64,000 nt of DNA, from contig NZ_JAATOM010000006.1 in the NCBI RefSeq assembly GCF_019207085.1, positions 310,001-374,000 on the forward strand. The letters run 5' to 3'. Source of the stretch: Variovorax sp. dw_308. Lineage in GTDB: Bacteria; Pseudomonadota; Gammaproteobacteria; Burkholderiales; Burkholderiaceae_C. How positions within the stretch are numbered: the stretch's first letter is position 1; the number at the start of each line of letters is the position of its first letter. The notes under the pieces were generated by a model. The model saw only the letters and a program-made list of their open reading frames with translations. It searched no databases and was not told the origin of the DNA. Both the position numbers and the translations under genes were made by a program. Shown in pieces: positions 26,015 through 34,248 of the stretch.

Positions 26015-26034
26015 CAGTAGAAAGATTCGACCCT

Positions 26035-27138
26035 TCAGCTGTGCAGCTTGCGGTGGACGGTGTGGTCCTGCAGCTTGTCCCAGTCCCAGTCGATGCCCAG
26101 TCCAGGCTCGCTGGACGGAATCGCCTGCCCGTTCTCCACGCGCATCCCGGTGTGCGTGACCAGGTCCAGTTGCGGGATGAACTCCAGCCAGCGGCTGTTG
26201 GGCACGGCGCAGCACAGCGCCACGTGGATCTCCATCAGGAAGTGCGGGCACACCGGCACGTTGAAGGCCTCGGCCATGTGCGCCACCTTGAGCCACGGCG
26301 TGATGCCGCCGATGCGGCCGACGTCGGTCTGCACGATGGAGCAGGCGCCGCTTTGCAGGTAGTCCTTGAACTGCGACAGGCTGTACATCGATTCGCCCAC
26401 CGCGATCGGCACCGTGGTCGAGGCGCACAGGCGCTGGTGCGCCAGCACGTCGTCGGCGTGGATCGGCTCCTCGAACCAGGCGATGTCGTAGGGCTCGAAG
26501 CAGCGCGCGCGGCGGATCGCCTCGTCCAGGCTCAGGCCCTGGTTGGCGTCGGTCATCACGTCCCAGTCGTTGCCGACGGCCTCGCGCACGGCGGCGATGC
26601 GGCGCACGTCCTCGCCCACATGCGGCTTGCCGACCTTGAGCTTGGTGCCGCCGAAGCCGGCTTCCTTGGCCTTGAGCGCCTCTTCCACCAGTTGCGCCTG
26701 CTCGATGTGCAGCCAGCCGCCTTCGGTGTAGTACAGCGGAATGTTGTCCTTGGCGCCGCCCGCGACGATGTGCAGCGGCAGCTTGGCCTTGCGGCCGCGC
26801 AGGTCCCACAGCGCCGTGTCGATGGCCGCCATGGCGATCGAGGTGATCGCGCCCACGGTGGTGGCGTGCACGCGATAGAACATGTCGCGCCAGATCTTCT
26901 CGACCTCTCCGGCTTCGCGGCCGAGGAGCATCGGCGCCAGATGGTCGTCGATCAGCTTGATGACCGACGAGCCGCCGGTGCCGATGGTGTAGCTGTAGCC
27001 GGTGCCCACCACGCCGTCCGCGTCGCGGATGCGCACCATCGGCGTCTCCTGGCATTCGAAGCTCTGGACGGCATCGGTGCGGACGACCTTGGGCTTCAGG
27101 TCGACCTTGAGCACCTCGATGGAAACGATCTTGGCCAT
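26035..27138 (-). CDS. Mandelate racemase/muconate lactonizing enzyme (enolase superfamily) protein
   Basis: 367 residues. The catalytic KxK is K166/K168 in GTKLKVGKP. Metal ligands are D197 in TDANQ, E223 in WFEEP and E249 in VGES, with a His in CPHFLMEIH near the C-terminal end. All family residues are therefore present. The superfamily dehydrates sugar acids or racemises and cycloisomerises carboxylates; the substrate cannot be read from sequence. It is divergent from a GntR regulator with a palindromic operator 32 bp upstream of its ATG, so it is probably induced by its substrate. It is the only intact enzyme gene of this unit. Confidence 0.88.
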   Translation of the reverse strand: MAKIVSIEVLKVDLKPKVVRTDAVQSFECQETPMVRIRDADGVVGTGYSYTIGTGGSSVIKLIDDHLAPMLLGREAGEVEKIWRDMFYRVHATTVGAITSIAMAAIDTALWDLRGRKAKLPLHIVAGGAKDNIPLYYTEGGWLHIEQAQLVEEALKAKEAGFGGTKLKVGKPHVGEDVRRIAAVREAVGNDWDVMTDANQGLSLDEAIRRARCFEPYDIAWFEEPIHADDVLAHQRLCASTTVPIAVGESMYSLSQFKDYLQSGACSIVQTDVGRIGGITPWLKVAHMAEAFNVPVCPHFLMEIHVALCCAVPNSRWLEFIPQLDLVTHTGMRVENGQAIPSSEPGLGIDWDWDKLQDHTVHRKLHS

Positions 27139-27169
27139 GGAGACGGTCCTTTGCGGAATGAATTCTGGA

Positions 27170-27201
27170 GTAAACGTACTTTACATGCCATGTACGTTTA
27201 C
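27170..27201. promoter_or_regulatory. Palindromic operator between the enolase-superfamily gene and gntR
   Basis: A perfect 10-bp inverted repeat: GTAAACGTAC (27170–27179) and GTACGTTTAC (27192–27201), spacer 12 nt. It lies in the 133-bp divergent intergenic region and is the obvious binding site for the GntR protein encoded at 27272. The AT-rich centre differs from the GC-rich surroundings. Confidence 0.7.
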
Positions 27202-27271
27202 ATCAACGCTTCATGAGCCAGAGTTATCCTCTGTACAAAGTCAAGAGACCAGCGTATATATTGGATTCAGC

Positions 27272-28339
27272 GTGCAAGATACAAAACCAAGCCCCTCCCT
27301 TCGACGGACTTCGCTCGCACCGCGGCGTGCCCCCGTGACGCCACCCGAAAGTTCGTCCGCTCCGCTGCTGGCAGACACCGTCTACCGCGTGCTGCGCCGG
27401 CACATCGAGGAGCGCCGCCTGCCCGAGGGCCTGGTGCTGGGCGAGGCCAACATCGCCAAGGAGCTCTCGGTGAGCCGCACGCCGGCGCGCGCAGCCTTGC
27501 AACGGCTGGCTGACGATGGCCTGTTGGTGGCGCATGACGGCCGCGGCCTGTTGGTGCGCTACGACGCGCCGTCGCCCGAGGCGCTGCGCATGGACTTGCG
27601 CGAAGCCGGGCTCAGCCTGGTCACGGCCGACGAAGACCACCTCGACTCATCGACCACGGCAGACCGCATCTATCCGAGCGTCGAGAAGGCGATCGCATCC
27701 TGCATGGCCTTCGGCCGCTTCTGGGTCAACCAGACCGCCCTGGCCAACCATTTCGGCATCAGCCGCACGGTGGCGCACGACGTGCTCACGCGGCTGGAGA
27801 AGGTGGGCGTGGTGTCGCGCGACCGCAATGCCCGCTGGTATGTCGAGCCGCTGACCCCAACCAAGGCGCAGGAGCACTACACCTTGCGCGCACTGCTCGA
27901 ACCCGAGGCCCTGCTGCTGGCGTATCCACGCATGGGCAAGGCCCGCATCGAGGAATGCTGGCAACGGCTCATCGCCTCCATCCAGGCGCCGGCCACGCTC
28001 GACGCCGCCGGCTTCGACCACATCGAGCGCGACCTCCACGTCGACCTGATCCACCTTTGTCCGAACGCCCAGATGGTCAAGGTGATCCAGGAAAGCCAGA
28101 TGCCGCTGATCGCCACGCACTACACGATCGAGCGCTACGGCGATTCGGAGCAGATCGGCCAGTCGATGCTGCAGCATCTGTCGGTGCTGACGCCCCTGAT
28201 GGAGCAGAACCCCCAGCGCGCGGCTGAGGCGCTGCGCTACCACCTGCAACAGGCCGCCGAGGTGACGATCCCGCGAATCGCCAACCTGCCCGCCTTGCGG
28301 CCGGACCAATACCCGGGCTACCTCTCCCCCGCAGCCTGA
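27272..28339 (+). CDS. GntR-family regulator with two winged-helix domains and an FCD-like effector domain
   Basis: About 355 residues from a GTG at 27272; no later ATG precedes the DNA-binding domain, and an ATG upstream would sit in the operator. A first GntR winged helix spans about 33–97 (LGEANIAKELSVSRTPARAA, then LQRLADDGLLVAHDGRG). A second spans about 134–190 (VNQTALANHFGISRTVAHDV, then LTRLEKVGVVSRDRN). An all-helical FCD-type ligand-binding domain fills the rest (EHYTLRALLEPEALLLAYPR). Usual FadR/FCD regulators are about 230 residues with one HTH, so this is an extended form. It probably represses the divergent enolase-superfamily gene and itself through the 27170–27201 palindrome. 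Confidence 0.8.
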   Translation: MQDTKPSPSLRRTSLAPRRAPVTPPESSSAPLLADTVYRVLRRHIEERRLPEGLVLGEANIAKELSVSRTPARAALQRLADDGLLVAHDGRGLLVRYDAPSPEALRMDLREAGLSLVTADEDHLDSSTTADRIYPSVEKAIASCMAFGRFWVNQTALANHFGISRTVAHDVLTRLEKVGVVSRDRNARWYVEPLTPTKAQEHYTLRALLEPEALLLAYPRMGKARIEECWQRLIASIQAPATLDAAGFDHIERDLHVDLIHLCPNAQMVKVIQESQMPLIATHYTIERYGDSEQIGQSMLQHLSVLTPLMEQNPQRAAEALRYHLQQAAEVTIPRIANLPALRPDQYPGYLSPAA

Positions 28340-28529
28340 AACCCACCTCCGAACGCGCCTTCGCCGCGCTCGCACTGGTTTCATGCGCCTCGGAAGAGGC
28401 TCGGCATCATGGCGCACTGATCGGGAGCCCGGGGCCTTGGGTATGGCAAAACACCCACGCAGAAAGCCTTCGTGAACTGGTACCCTTTCGGGCTACCTCC
28501 CTCCGGCTTTCCCCTTTACCTCCTACCTC

Positions 28530-29723
28530 GTGCCCTCCAGGATCCCGCCACTTCACATCAGCGCCTTCACCGCCACCTCGGCGCTCGGCGTCGGCAAGGC
28601 GCCGCTGCTCGCCGCGCTCGAACAAGAGCGCAGCGGCCTGCGCGCCAATGACTTCGGCGATGCCCCGCTGCCCACATGGATCGGCCGCGTCGACGGCCTC
28701 GAAGACATCCGCCTGCCCGAGCCGCTCGCGGCCTGGGACTGCCGCAACAACCGGCTGGCCTGGCTCGGCCTGCATGCCGATGGCTTCATGGAGGCAGTGG
28801 CCGCCGCGCGCGCGCGTCATGGCGCGGCGCGCATCGCGCTGATCCTCGGCACCTCGACCTCGAGCATCGGCGAAACCGAGTTCGCGTACACCCAGCTGAC
28901 CGCAGACCGCCAGTTCCCACCCGAGCAGCGCCGCGCCGCCGTGCACACGCCGCATTCGCTGGCGATGTTCGTGCAACAGGTGCTGCAACTCGAAGGTCCT
29001 TGCGAAACCATCTCGACCGCCTGTTCGTCCAGCGCCAAGGTGTTCGCCTCCGCGGAACGCCTGATCCGCCTGGGCCTGGTCGATGCGGCCGTGGTCGGCG
29101 GTGTCGACACGCTCTGCGGCAGCGTGCTGTTCGGCTTCAACTCGCTTGAACTCGTGTCGCCGCAGCCCTGCCGTCCCTTCGACGCCGCGCGAAACGGCAT
29201 CAGCCTCGGCGAAGGAGCGGGCTTCGCGCTGCTGGAGCGCGGGCCGGGCGCGCTCGAATTGCGCGGCTATGGCGAATCGAGCGATGCGCACCACATGTCG
29301 ACGCCGCATCCCGAAGGGCTCGGCGCCGAACATGCGCTTGACGACGCACTGGCACGCGCCGGCGTCGGCACCGACGCCATCGACTACATCAACATGCACG
29401 GCACGGCCAGCATGAAGAACGACGAGGTCGAGGGCGCGCTGGTGTCGCGGCGCTTTCCGGCGAGCGCCCATGCCAGCTCGACCAAGGGCTTCACGGGCCA
29501 CACGCTCGGCGCCGCCGGCATCGTGGAAGCGGTCATCAGCCTGCTGGCCATCGAGACCGGCCTGAAGCCCGGTACCGTCAACTGCAAGGAACTGGGCACC
29601 GGCTTCGGTCCGCAGATCAAGCGCGGGCCTGAGCGCGGCGACGTCCGGTATGCGCTCTCCAACTCCTTCGGCTTCGGCGGCAACAACTGCGCGCTGATCT
29701 TCGGCAAGGGAGTGGCAGCGTGA
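28530..29723 (+). CDS. Beta-ketoacyl-ACP synthase (FabF-like) of a polyene-type cluster
   Basis: 397 residues from a GTG. The thiolase-fold catalytic residues are intact: C165 in STACSSSAK, H290 in INMHGTAS, K319 and H324 in STKGFTGHTLG. The C-terminal NSFGFGGNNCALIFG block is typical. It carries out decarboxylative Claisen condensation of malonyl-ACP. Because a chain-length-factor-like gene overlaps its 3' end by GTGA and a halogenase follows, it more likely builds a specialised polyene or fatty product than housekeeping fatty acids. No ACP, ketoreductase or dehydratase is adjacent. The 190 bp upstream (28340–28529) shows no gene. Confidence 0.9.
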   Translation: MPSRIPPLHISAFTATSALGVGKAPLLAALEQERSGLRANDFGDAPLPTWIGRVDGLEDIRLPEPLAAWDCRNNRLAWLGLHADGFMEAVAAARARHGAARIALILGTSTSSIGETEFAYTQLTADRQFPPEQRRAAVHTPHSLAMFVQQVLQLEGPCETISTACSSSAKVFASAERLIRLGLVDAAVVGGVDTLCGSVLFGFNSLELVSPQPCRPFDAARNGISLGEGAGFALLERGPGALELRGYGESSDAHHMSTPHPEGLGAEHALDDALARAGVGTDAIDYINMHGTASMKNDEVEGALVSRRFPASAHASSTKGFTGHTLGAAGIVEAVISLLAIETGLKPGTVNCKELGTGFGPQIKRGPERGDVRYALSNSFGFGGNNCALIFGKGVAA

Positions 29724-30553
29724 GCGAGTCCATGAACGGCACGACGGCCAACACGCCGCCCACCCTCTACATCGAAGGCCCGGCTTTCTGGGCGCCTACC
29801 CTGCCCGGCTGGGATCTGGCGCGCGCCGCCTTCCGCGAGGAAGGGGCGCTGACGGATCCGCCAGCGAAGCGGCCGTCGCCGCAAATGCTGGCACCCGCCG
29901 AACGCCGCCGCGCGCCCGACACCGTGGCGCTCGCGCTCGAAGTCGCGACCGCTGCAGTCGCCGCCTCCGGCCGCGACGCGAAAGCGCTGCCCTGCGTCTT
30001 CGCCTCCGCGCATGGCGACCTCGGCATCAACGACTACATGTGCAGCACGCTCGCCACCGATCCGTCGGTGCTGTCGCCCACCAAGTTCCACAACTCGGTG
30101 CACAACGCCGCCGTCGGCTACTGGAGCATCGGCACCGGCTGCATGGCGGCCAGCAATTCGGTGAGCGCCTTCGAAACCAGCTTCGCCGCCGCGCTGCTCG
30201 AAACCGCCACCCAATGCGCGGCGGATCAGCAAGCCATCCTGCTGGTCGGCTTCGACGTGCCGGCCGTCGGCCCGCTGGCTTCGGTCACCACCAGCCGGGG
30301 GCTGATGGCAACGGCATTCGTGGTGTCGCCAGTGCGCACCGAGCGCGCGGTGGCTTCGTTCGACTGGTCGCTGGAGCCCGGCCTCTCGCAGGTGCCCGCG
30401 CTGCATTCGCCTGCCGCGAAAGTCCTGGACACCAACTCCATCGCCGACGCGCTCCCGGTGTTCGAGGCGCTGGCGCGCGGCAGCACTGGCCCGCTTCGAC
30501 TGCCGCTGGCGCCGACGATGTCGCTGCGCCTGCTGCTTCATCCCCTGGACTGA
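29720..30553 (+). CDS. Ketosynthase-like chain-length-factor protein (PF13723 type)
   Basis: 277 residues, starting at a GTG that overlaps the ketosynthase stop; an ATG at 29732 is also in frame. The block FHNSVHNAAVGYWSIGTGCM and AASNSVSAFETSFAAALLE identify the short ketosynthase-N-domain family found in aryl polyene and xanthomonadin clusters. There it pairs with an active ketosynthase as a chain-length factor. The C-terminal catalytic histidines of a full KS are absent. Translational coupling to the preceding KS supports a heterodimer. Confidence 0.82.
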   Translation: MSESMNGTTANTPPTLYIEGPAFWAPTLPGWDLARAAFREEGALTDPPAKRPSPQMLAPAERRRAPDTVALALEVATAAVAASGRDAKALPCVFASAHGDLGINDYMCSTLATDPSVLSPTKFHNSVHNAAVGYWSIGTGCMAASNSVSAFETSFAAALLETATQCAADQQAILLVGFDVPAVGPLASVTTSRGLMATAFVVSPVRTERAVASFDWSLEPGLSQVPALHSPAAKVLDTNSIADALPVFEALARGSTGPLRLPLAPTMSLRLLLHPLD

Positions 30554-30563
30554 GACACACCCC

Positions 30564-32207
30564 ATGACCCCAGGCGCCCACCCGATACACGACGTCGTGA
30601 TCATGGGCGGCGGCCTGGCAGGCCTCACGCTGGCCTTGCAACTCAAGAGCCGCTTCGAGGACCTCGACGTACTGGTGCTGGAGCGGCGCAGCCATCCGGT
30701 GCCGCTCGCGGCGCACAAGGTGGGCGAATCGTCGGTCGAGATCGGCGCGCACTACTTCGACACGGTGCTGGGCCTCAAGCCCCACATGCAGCAAGTGCAG
30801 TTGCGCAAGTTCGGCTTCCGCTTCTTCTTCAGCGAGGGCCGCCGCGACATCGACCGCGTGACCGAGATCGGCGCCAGCCGCTTCCTCTCGGTGCCGAGCT
30901 ACCAGATCGACCGCGGCATCTTCGAGAACTACCTGGCGGAGGAGGCCGCGCGCCGCGGCGTGCGCTTCGTCGACGGCGCCGTGGTCGGCGGCGTCGACCT
31001 GGGCGGCAGCGACGATGCGCCACACCGCCTGCACTGGACTGTCGACGGCGTGACCTACGTCGCGCGCACGCGCTGGCTGGTCGACGCCTGCGGACGCGCC
31101 GGCCTGCTCAAGCGCAAGCTCGGGCTCGCGCGGCCCAACGCGCACGACGCCAATGCCGTGTGGTTCCGCATCAGCGAGCGCATCCATATCGACGAGTGGA
31201 GCGACGACCCCGCATGGCGCGCGCGCTGCGACCCGCAAGCGCGCTGGCTGTCGACCAATCACCTGGTCGGCGCGGGCTACTGGGTGTGGCTGATTCCGCT
31301 GGCCTCGGGCTCGCACTCGGTCGGCATCGTGGCCGATCCGAAGCTGCATCCGCTCGACACCATGAACACCTTCGACAAGGCGATGGACTGGTTCAGGACC
31401 TGGCAGCCGCGCCTGTACGACGAGCTCGACGGCAAGCGCGACAAGCTGCAGGACTTCATGTTCTTCCGCAAGTTCTCCTACGGCTGCAAGCAGGTGTTCT
31501 CTGCGCAGCGCTGGGCCCTGACCGGCGAGGCGGGCCTGTTCCTCGATCCGTTCTATTCGCCCGGCAGCGACTTCATCGCGCTCAGCAACACCTACATCGT
31601 CGACCTCGTCGCACGCGACCGCGCCGGACTGCGGCTGCAGGCGCGGGCGCAGCTCTACGACCAGATCTACCACTCGTTCTACGAAAGCACCCTCACGCTC
31701 TACCAGGACCAGTACCCGCTGTTCGGCGACCCCGAGGTGCTGCCGGTCAAGGTGATCTGGGACTACACCTACTACTGGGGCGTGTTGTCGCAGATGTTCT
31801 TCCAGCAGAAGCTGACGCACCTCGCCCTGCTCGGCGAACTCCGGGAGGACCTGGTGCACTGCCAGCGGCTCAATGTCGCCATGCAGGCCTTCCTGCGCAA
31901 CTGGTCGGACGTGAGCGAGAAGCGCAACGCCGCCGTGATGCTCGACCAGGCCGCGCTGCCCTGGTTCGCCGAACTCAACCGCAGCCTGAACGACAAGCTC
32001 GACGACGACGGCTTCCGCGAGCGCGTGCGCGCCTCGACGGCGTTGCTGCATGCGTTGGCGCGCGAGATCGTCGAGCGCGCCGTACAGGCCCATCCCCGCC
32101 TCGACAGCGGCGCGCTCGGCCGCCTGCTGGACGAAAGAAAGGCCGGCGCACCGGACGAAGCTGCGCGGCCCGCCATGCTGTTCCTCGCCGATTCCGCAGT
32201 GGGTTAG
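30564..32207 (+). CDS. Flavin-dependent halogenase (tryptophan-halogenase family)
   Basis: 547 residues. The FAD-binding GGGLAGL motif is at 15–21. The catalytic lysine position is K52 in HKVGES. The diagnostic WxWxIP motif is at W240–P245 (WVWLIP). DPFYSPGSDFIAL matches the conserved region near the flavin and halide site. Such enzymes use FADH2, O2 and chloride or bromide to halogenate aromatic carbon. It lies 10 bp behind the chain-length-factor gene, suggesting it halogenates the ketosynthase product, as in brominated xanthomonadin pigments. Substrate is inferred from context only; a partner flavin reductase is not adjacent. Confidence 0.85.
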   Translation: MTPGAHPIHDVVIMGGGLAGLTLALQLKSRFEDLDVLVLERRSHPVPLAAHKVGESSVEIGAHYFDTVLGLKPHMQQVQLRKFGFRFFFSEGRRDIDRVTEIGASRFLSVPSYQIDRGIFENYLAEEAARRGVRFVDGAVVGGVDLGGSDDAPHRLHWTVDGVTYVARTRWLVDACGRAGLLKRKLGLARPNAHDANAVWFRISERIHIDEWSDDPAWRARCDPQARWLSTNHLVGAGYWVWLIPLASGSHSVGIVADPKLHPLDTMNTFDKAMDWFRTWQPRLYDELDGKRDKLQDFMFFRKFSYGCKQVFSAQRWALTGEAGLFLDPFYSPGSDFIALSNTYIVDLVARDRAGLRLQARAQLYDQIYHSFYESTLTLYQDQYPLFGDPEVLPVKVIWDYTYYWGVLSQMFFQQKLTHLALLGELREDLVHCQRLNVAMQAFLRNWSDVSEKRNAAVMLDQAALPWFAELNRSLNDKLDDDGFRERVRASTALLHALAREIVERAVQAHPRLDSGALGRLLDERKAGAPDEAARPAMLFLADSAVG

Positions 32208-32279
32208 CCTCGCGTTTCGGTTTACGCAACTTTACCCAGCCTACAAGCCCGCTTGGCCGGGCTGCACCACGATCCTTCC

Positions 32280-32993
32280 ATGAGCAATCCGCAACTCCTG
32301 ATGATCGAAGACGACGCCCGGCTGGCGCAGATGGTGAGCGAATACCTCACCCAGTCCGGCTTCGGCGTCGACCACGCGCTGGACGGCATCACCGGCATGG
32401 ACCTATTGCAGCAGCATGCGCCCGACCTCGTCATCCTCGACCTGATGCTGCCCGACATCGACGGCCTCGAGGTGTGCTGCCGCATCCGTTCGCTGCCGGG
32501 CCCGCTGTCGAAGGTGGCGGTGCTGATGCTCACCGCCAAGGGCGACCCGATGGACCGCATCATCGGCCTGGAGATCGGCGCCGACGACTACCTGCCCAAG
32601 CCCTTCGAGCCACGCGAGCTGCTGGCCCGGATTCGCGCGGTGCTGCGCCGCCGCAGCGAGCCCGGCGCCGCCAGCGCGGCCGCCACGGTGATGCGCTTCG
32701 GCACGCTGGAGATCGACCGCAACGCGCGCACCGTCACCGTGGGCGGCGCGCTGGCCGACCTCACCTCCTACCAGTTCGACCTGCTGGCCGCGATGGCCGA
32801 GCGCGCCGGCCGCGTGCTCACGCGCGACCAGATCATGGAAGCCGTGCGCGGCCGTGAACTCGAAGCCTTCGACCGTTCCATCGACGTGCACATGGGCCGC
32901 ATCCGCGCGGCGATCGAGGTCGACGCGAAGAACCCGAAGCGCATCCTCACGGTTCGCGGCGTCGGCTACGTTTTCGCCAAGCAGCAAGACTAG
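32280..32993 (+). CDS. OmpR/PhoB-family response regulator
   Basis: 237 residues. The receiver domain (1–120) has the acidic pair in MIEDDAR, phospho-acceptor Asp in VILDLMLPDIDG, the conserved Thr in LMLTAKG and Lys in YLPKPFEPREL. A winged-helix effector domain follows (FDLLAAMAERAGRVLTRDQI, ending VRGVGYVF). The ATG at 32280 is chosen over 32253 because the receiver beta-strand starts right after it. The cognate kinase starts 25 bp downstream. Target genes unknown; the halogenase unit ends 72 bp upstream. Confidence 0.93.
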   Translation: MSNPQLLMIEDDARLAQMVSEYLTQSGFGVDHALDGITGMDLLQQHAPDLVILDLMLPDIDGLEVCCRIRSLPGPLSKVAVLMLTAKGDPMDRIIGLEIGADDYLPKPFEPRELLARIRAVLRRRSEPGAASAAATVMRFGTLEIDRNARTVTVGGALADLTSYQFDLLAAMAERAGRVLTRDQIMEAVRGRELEAFDRSIDVHMGRIRAAIEVDAKNPKRILTVRGVGYVFAKQQD

Positions 32994-33018
32994 GCCTGTC
33001 CGAGCCCTGGAAGTCCCG

Positions 33019-34203
33019 GTGATCAACCTCTATTCCCGCCACCTCTACGTCCGCATCTGGCTGGCGGTGGTGGCGGGCGTGGTCATCCTCACGCTCACTG
33101 CGAGCTGGATGGTGCGCTGGGCGGCGGACAACGAGCGCGAGCGCCTTTCGACGCTGCCGCGCACGGTGATCGTGCGCGATGCGGACGATCGCATCATCGG
33201 CACCGGCCAGGCCACGCGCGTGCCCGGCCAGGGCATGGAGTTCGACCTGACCCTGAGCGACGGCCGCGCGCTCACGCTGCAGATGCCGCCGCGCGACCAG
33301 AACCCCGGCCCGGCCGGCCGTGCGCCGCCGCCACCATGGCGCACGCCGTTCGGCTTCACCTGGATGATCGTGCTGGTCGGGCTGGCCGTGGCGTTGGGCG
33401 TGTACCCGATCGTGCGACGCCTGACGCAACGGCTGGAGACGCTGCAGCGCGGCGTGCAGCGCTGGGGCGAAGGCGACCTGTCGGTGCGCGTGCCCGAACA
33501 GGGCCAGGACGAAGTCGCCGACCTGTCGAAGAACTTCAACGCGGCGGCGGCCCGTGTCGAGACGCTGGTGCGCTCGCACAAGTCGCTGCTGGCCAATGCC
33601 TCGCACGAATTGCGCTCCCCGCTGACGCGCATCCGCATGGGCCTGGAACTCGGTGCCGCCAACGGCGCGGCGAAAGAAGAGATCTCCCGCAACATCGCCG
33701 AGCTCGACCAGCTCATCGACGAGATCCTGCTGGCCAGCCGGCTCGACGCGCACGAAGCCGACATCGGCACCGTCGAGTCGGTCGACCTCACCGGCTTGGC
33801 GGCAGAGGAATGCGCGCGCGTCGGCGCCGAACTCGACCTGGCCGACGGCACCAGCAGCAACAGCCTCAACGTGCCCGGCGTGCCGCGCCTGCTGCGCCGT
33901 GCCGTGCGCAACCTGCTGGAGAATGCGCGCCGCTACGGCGCCGGCGAGATCAGCGTCGAGTTGAAGACCGATGCGCGCAACGCCGAAGTGCGCGTGGGCG
34001 ACCGCGGCCCGGGCGTGCCTGCGGCACTGCGCGAACGCATCTTCGAGCCCTTCTACCGGCTGCCCGGCGCGAGCGAACGCAACGGCGGCGTCGGACTGGG
34101 GCTGGCGCTGGTGAAATCGATCGTCGAGCGGCACGGCGGCAGCGTGCGTTGCGAGTCGCGGGTTGGCGGCGGCGCCAGCTTCGTGATCGCATTGCCCCGA
34201 TAG
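33019..34203 (+). CDS. Membrane sensor histidine kinase
   Basis: About 394 residues from a GTG at 33019 preceded by CTGGAAG; the longer open frame would overlap the response regulator. Two membrane helices (about 10–32 and 110–130) enclose a periplasmic sensor region. Then come a HAMP linker, HisKA with the phospho-acceptor H196 in ANASHELRSPLTRIR, and a HATPase domain with N-box LLENARRYG and G-boxes GDRGPGVP and GGVGLGLALV. All kinase motifs are intact. Forms a two-component system with the regulator just upstream. The periplasmic loop has no recognised ligand fold. Confidence 0.92.
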   Translation: MINLYSRHLYVRIWLAVVAGVVILTLTASWMVRWAADNERERLSTLPRTVIVRDADDRIIGTGQATRVPGQGMEFDLTLSDGRALTLQMPPRDQNPGPAGRAPPPPWRTPFGFTWMIVLVGLAVALGVYPIVRRLTQRLETLQRGVQRWGEGDLSVRVPEQGQDEVADLSKNFNAAAARVETLVRSHKSLLANASHELRSPLTRIRMGLELGAANGAAKEEISRNIAELDQLIDEILLASRLDAHEADIGTVESVDLTGLAAEECARVGAELDLADGTSSNSLNVPGVPRLLRRAVRNLLENARRYGAGEISVELKTDARNAEVRVGDRGPGVPAALRERIFEPFYRLPGASERNGGVGLGLALVKSIVERHGGSVRCESRVGGGASFVIALPR

Positions 34204-34248
34204 GTGACAGGCGTACGCGCGTCGGGCCGAGTCCTAGAATCGCGCCCC

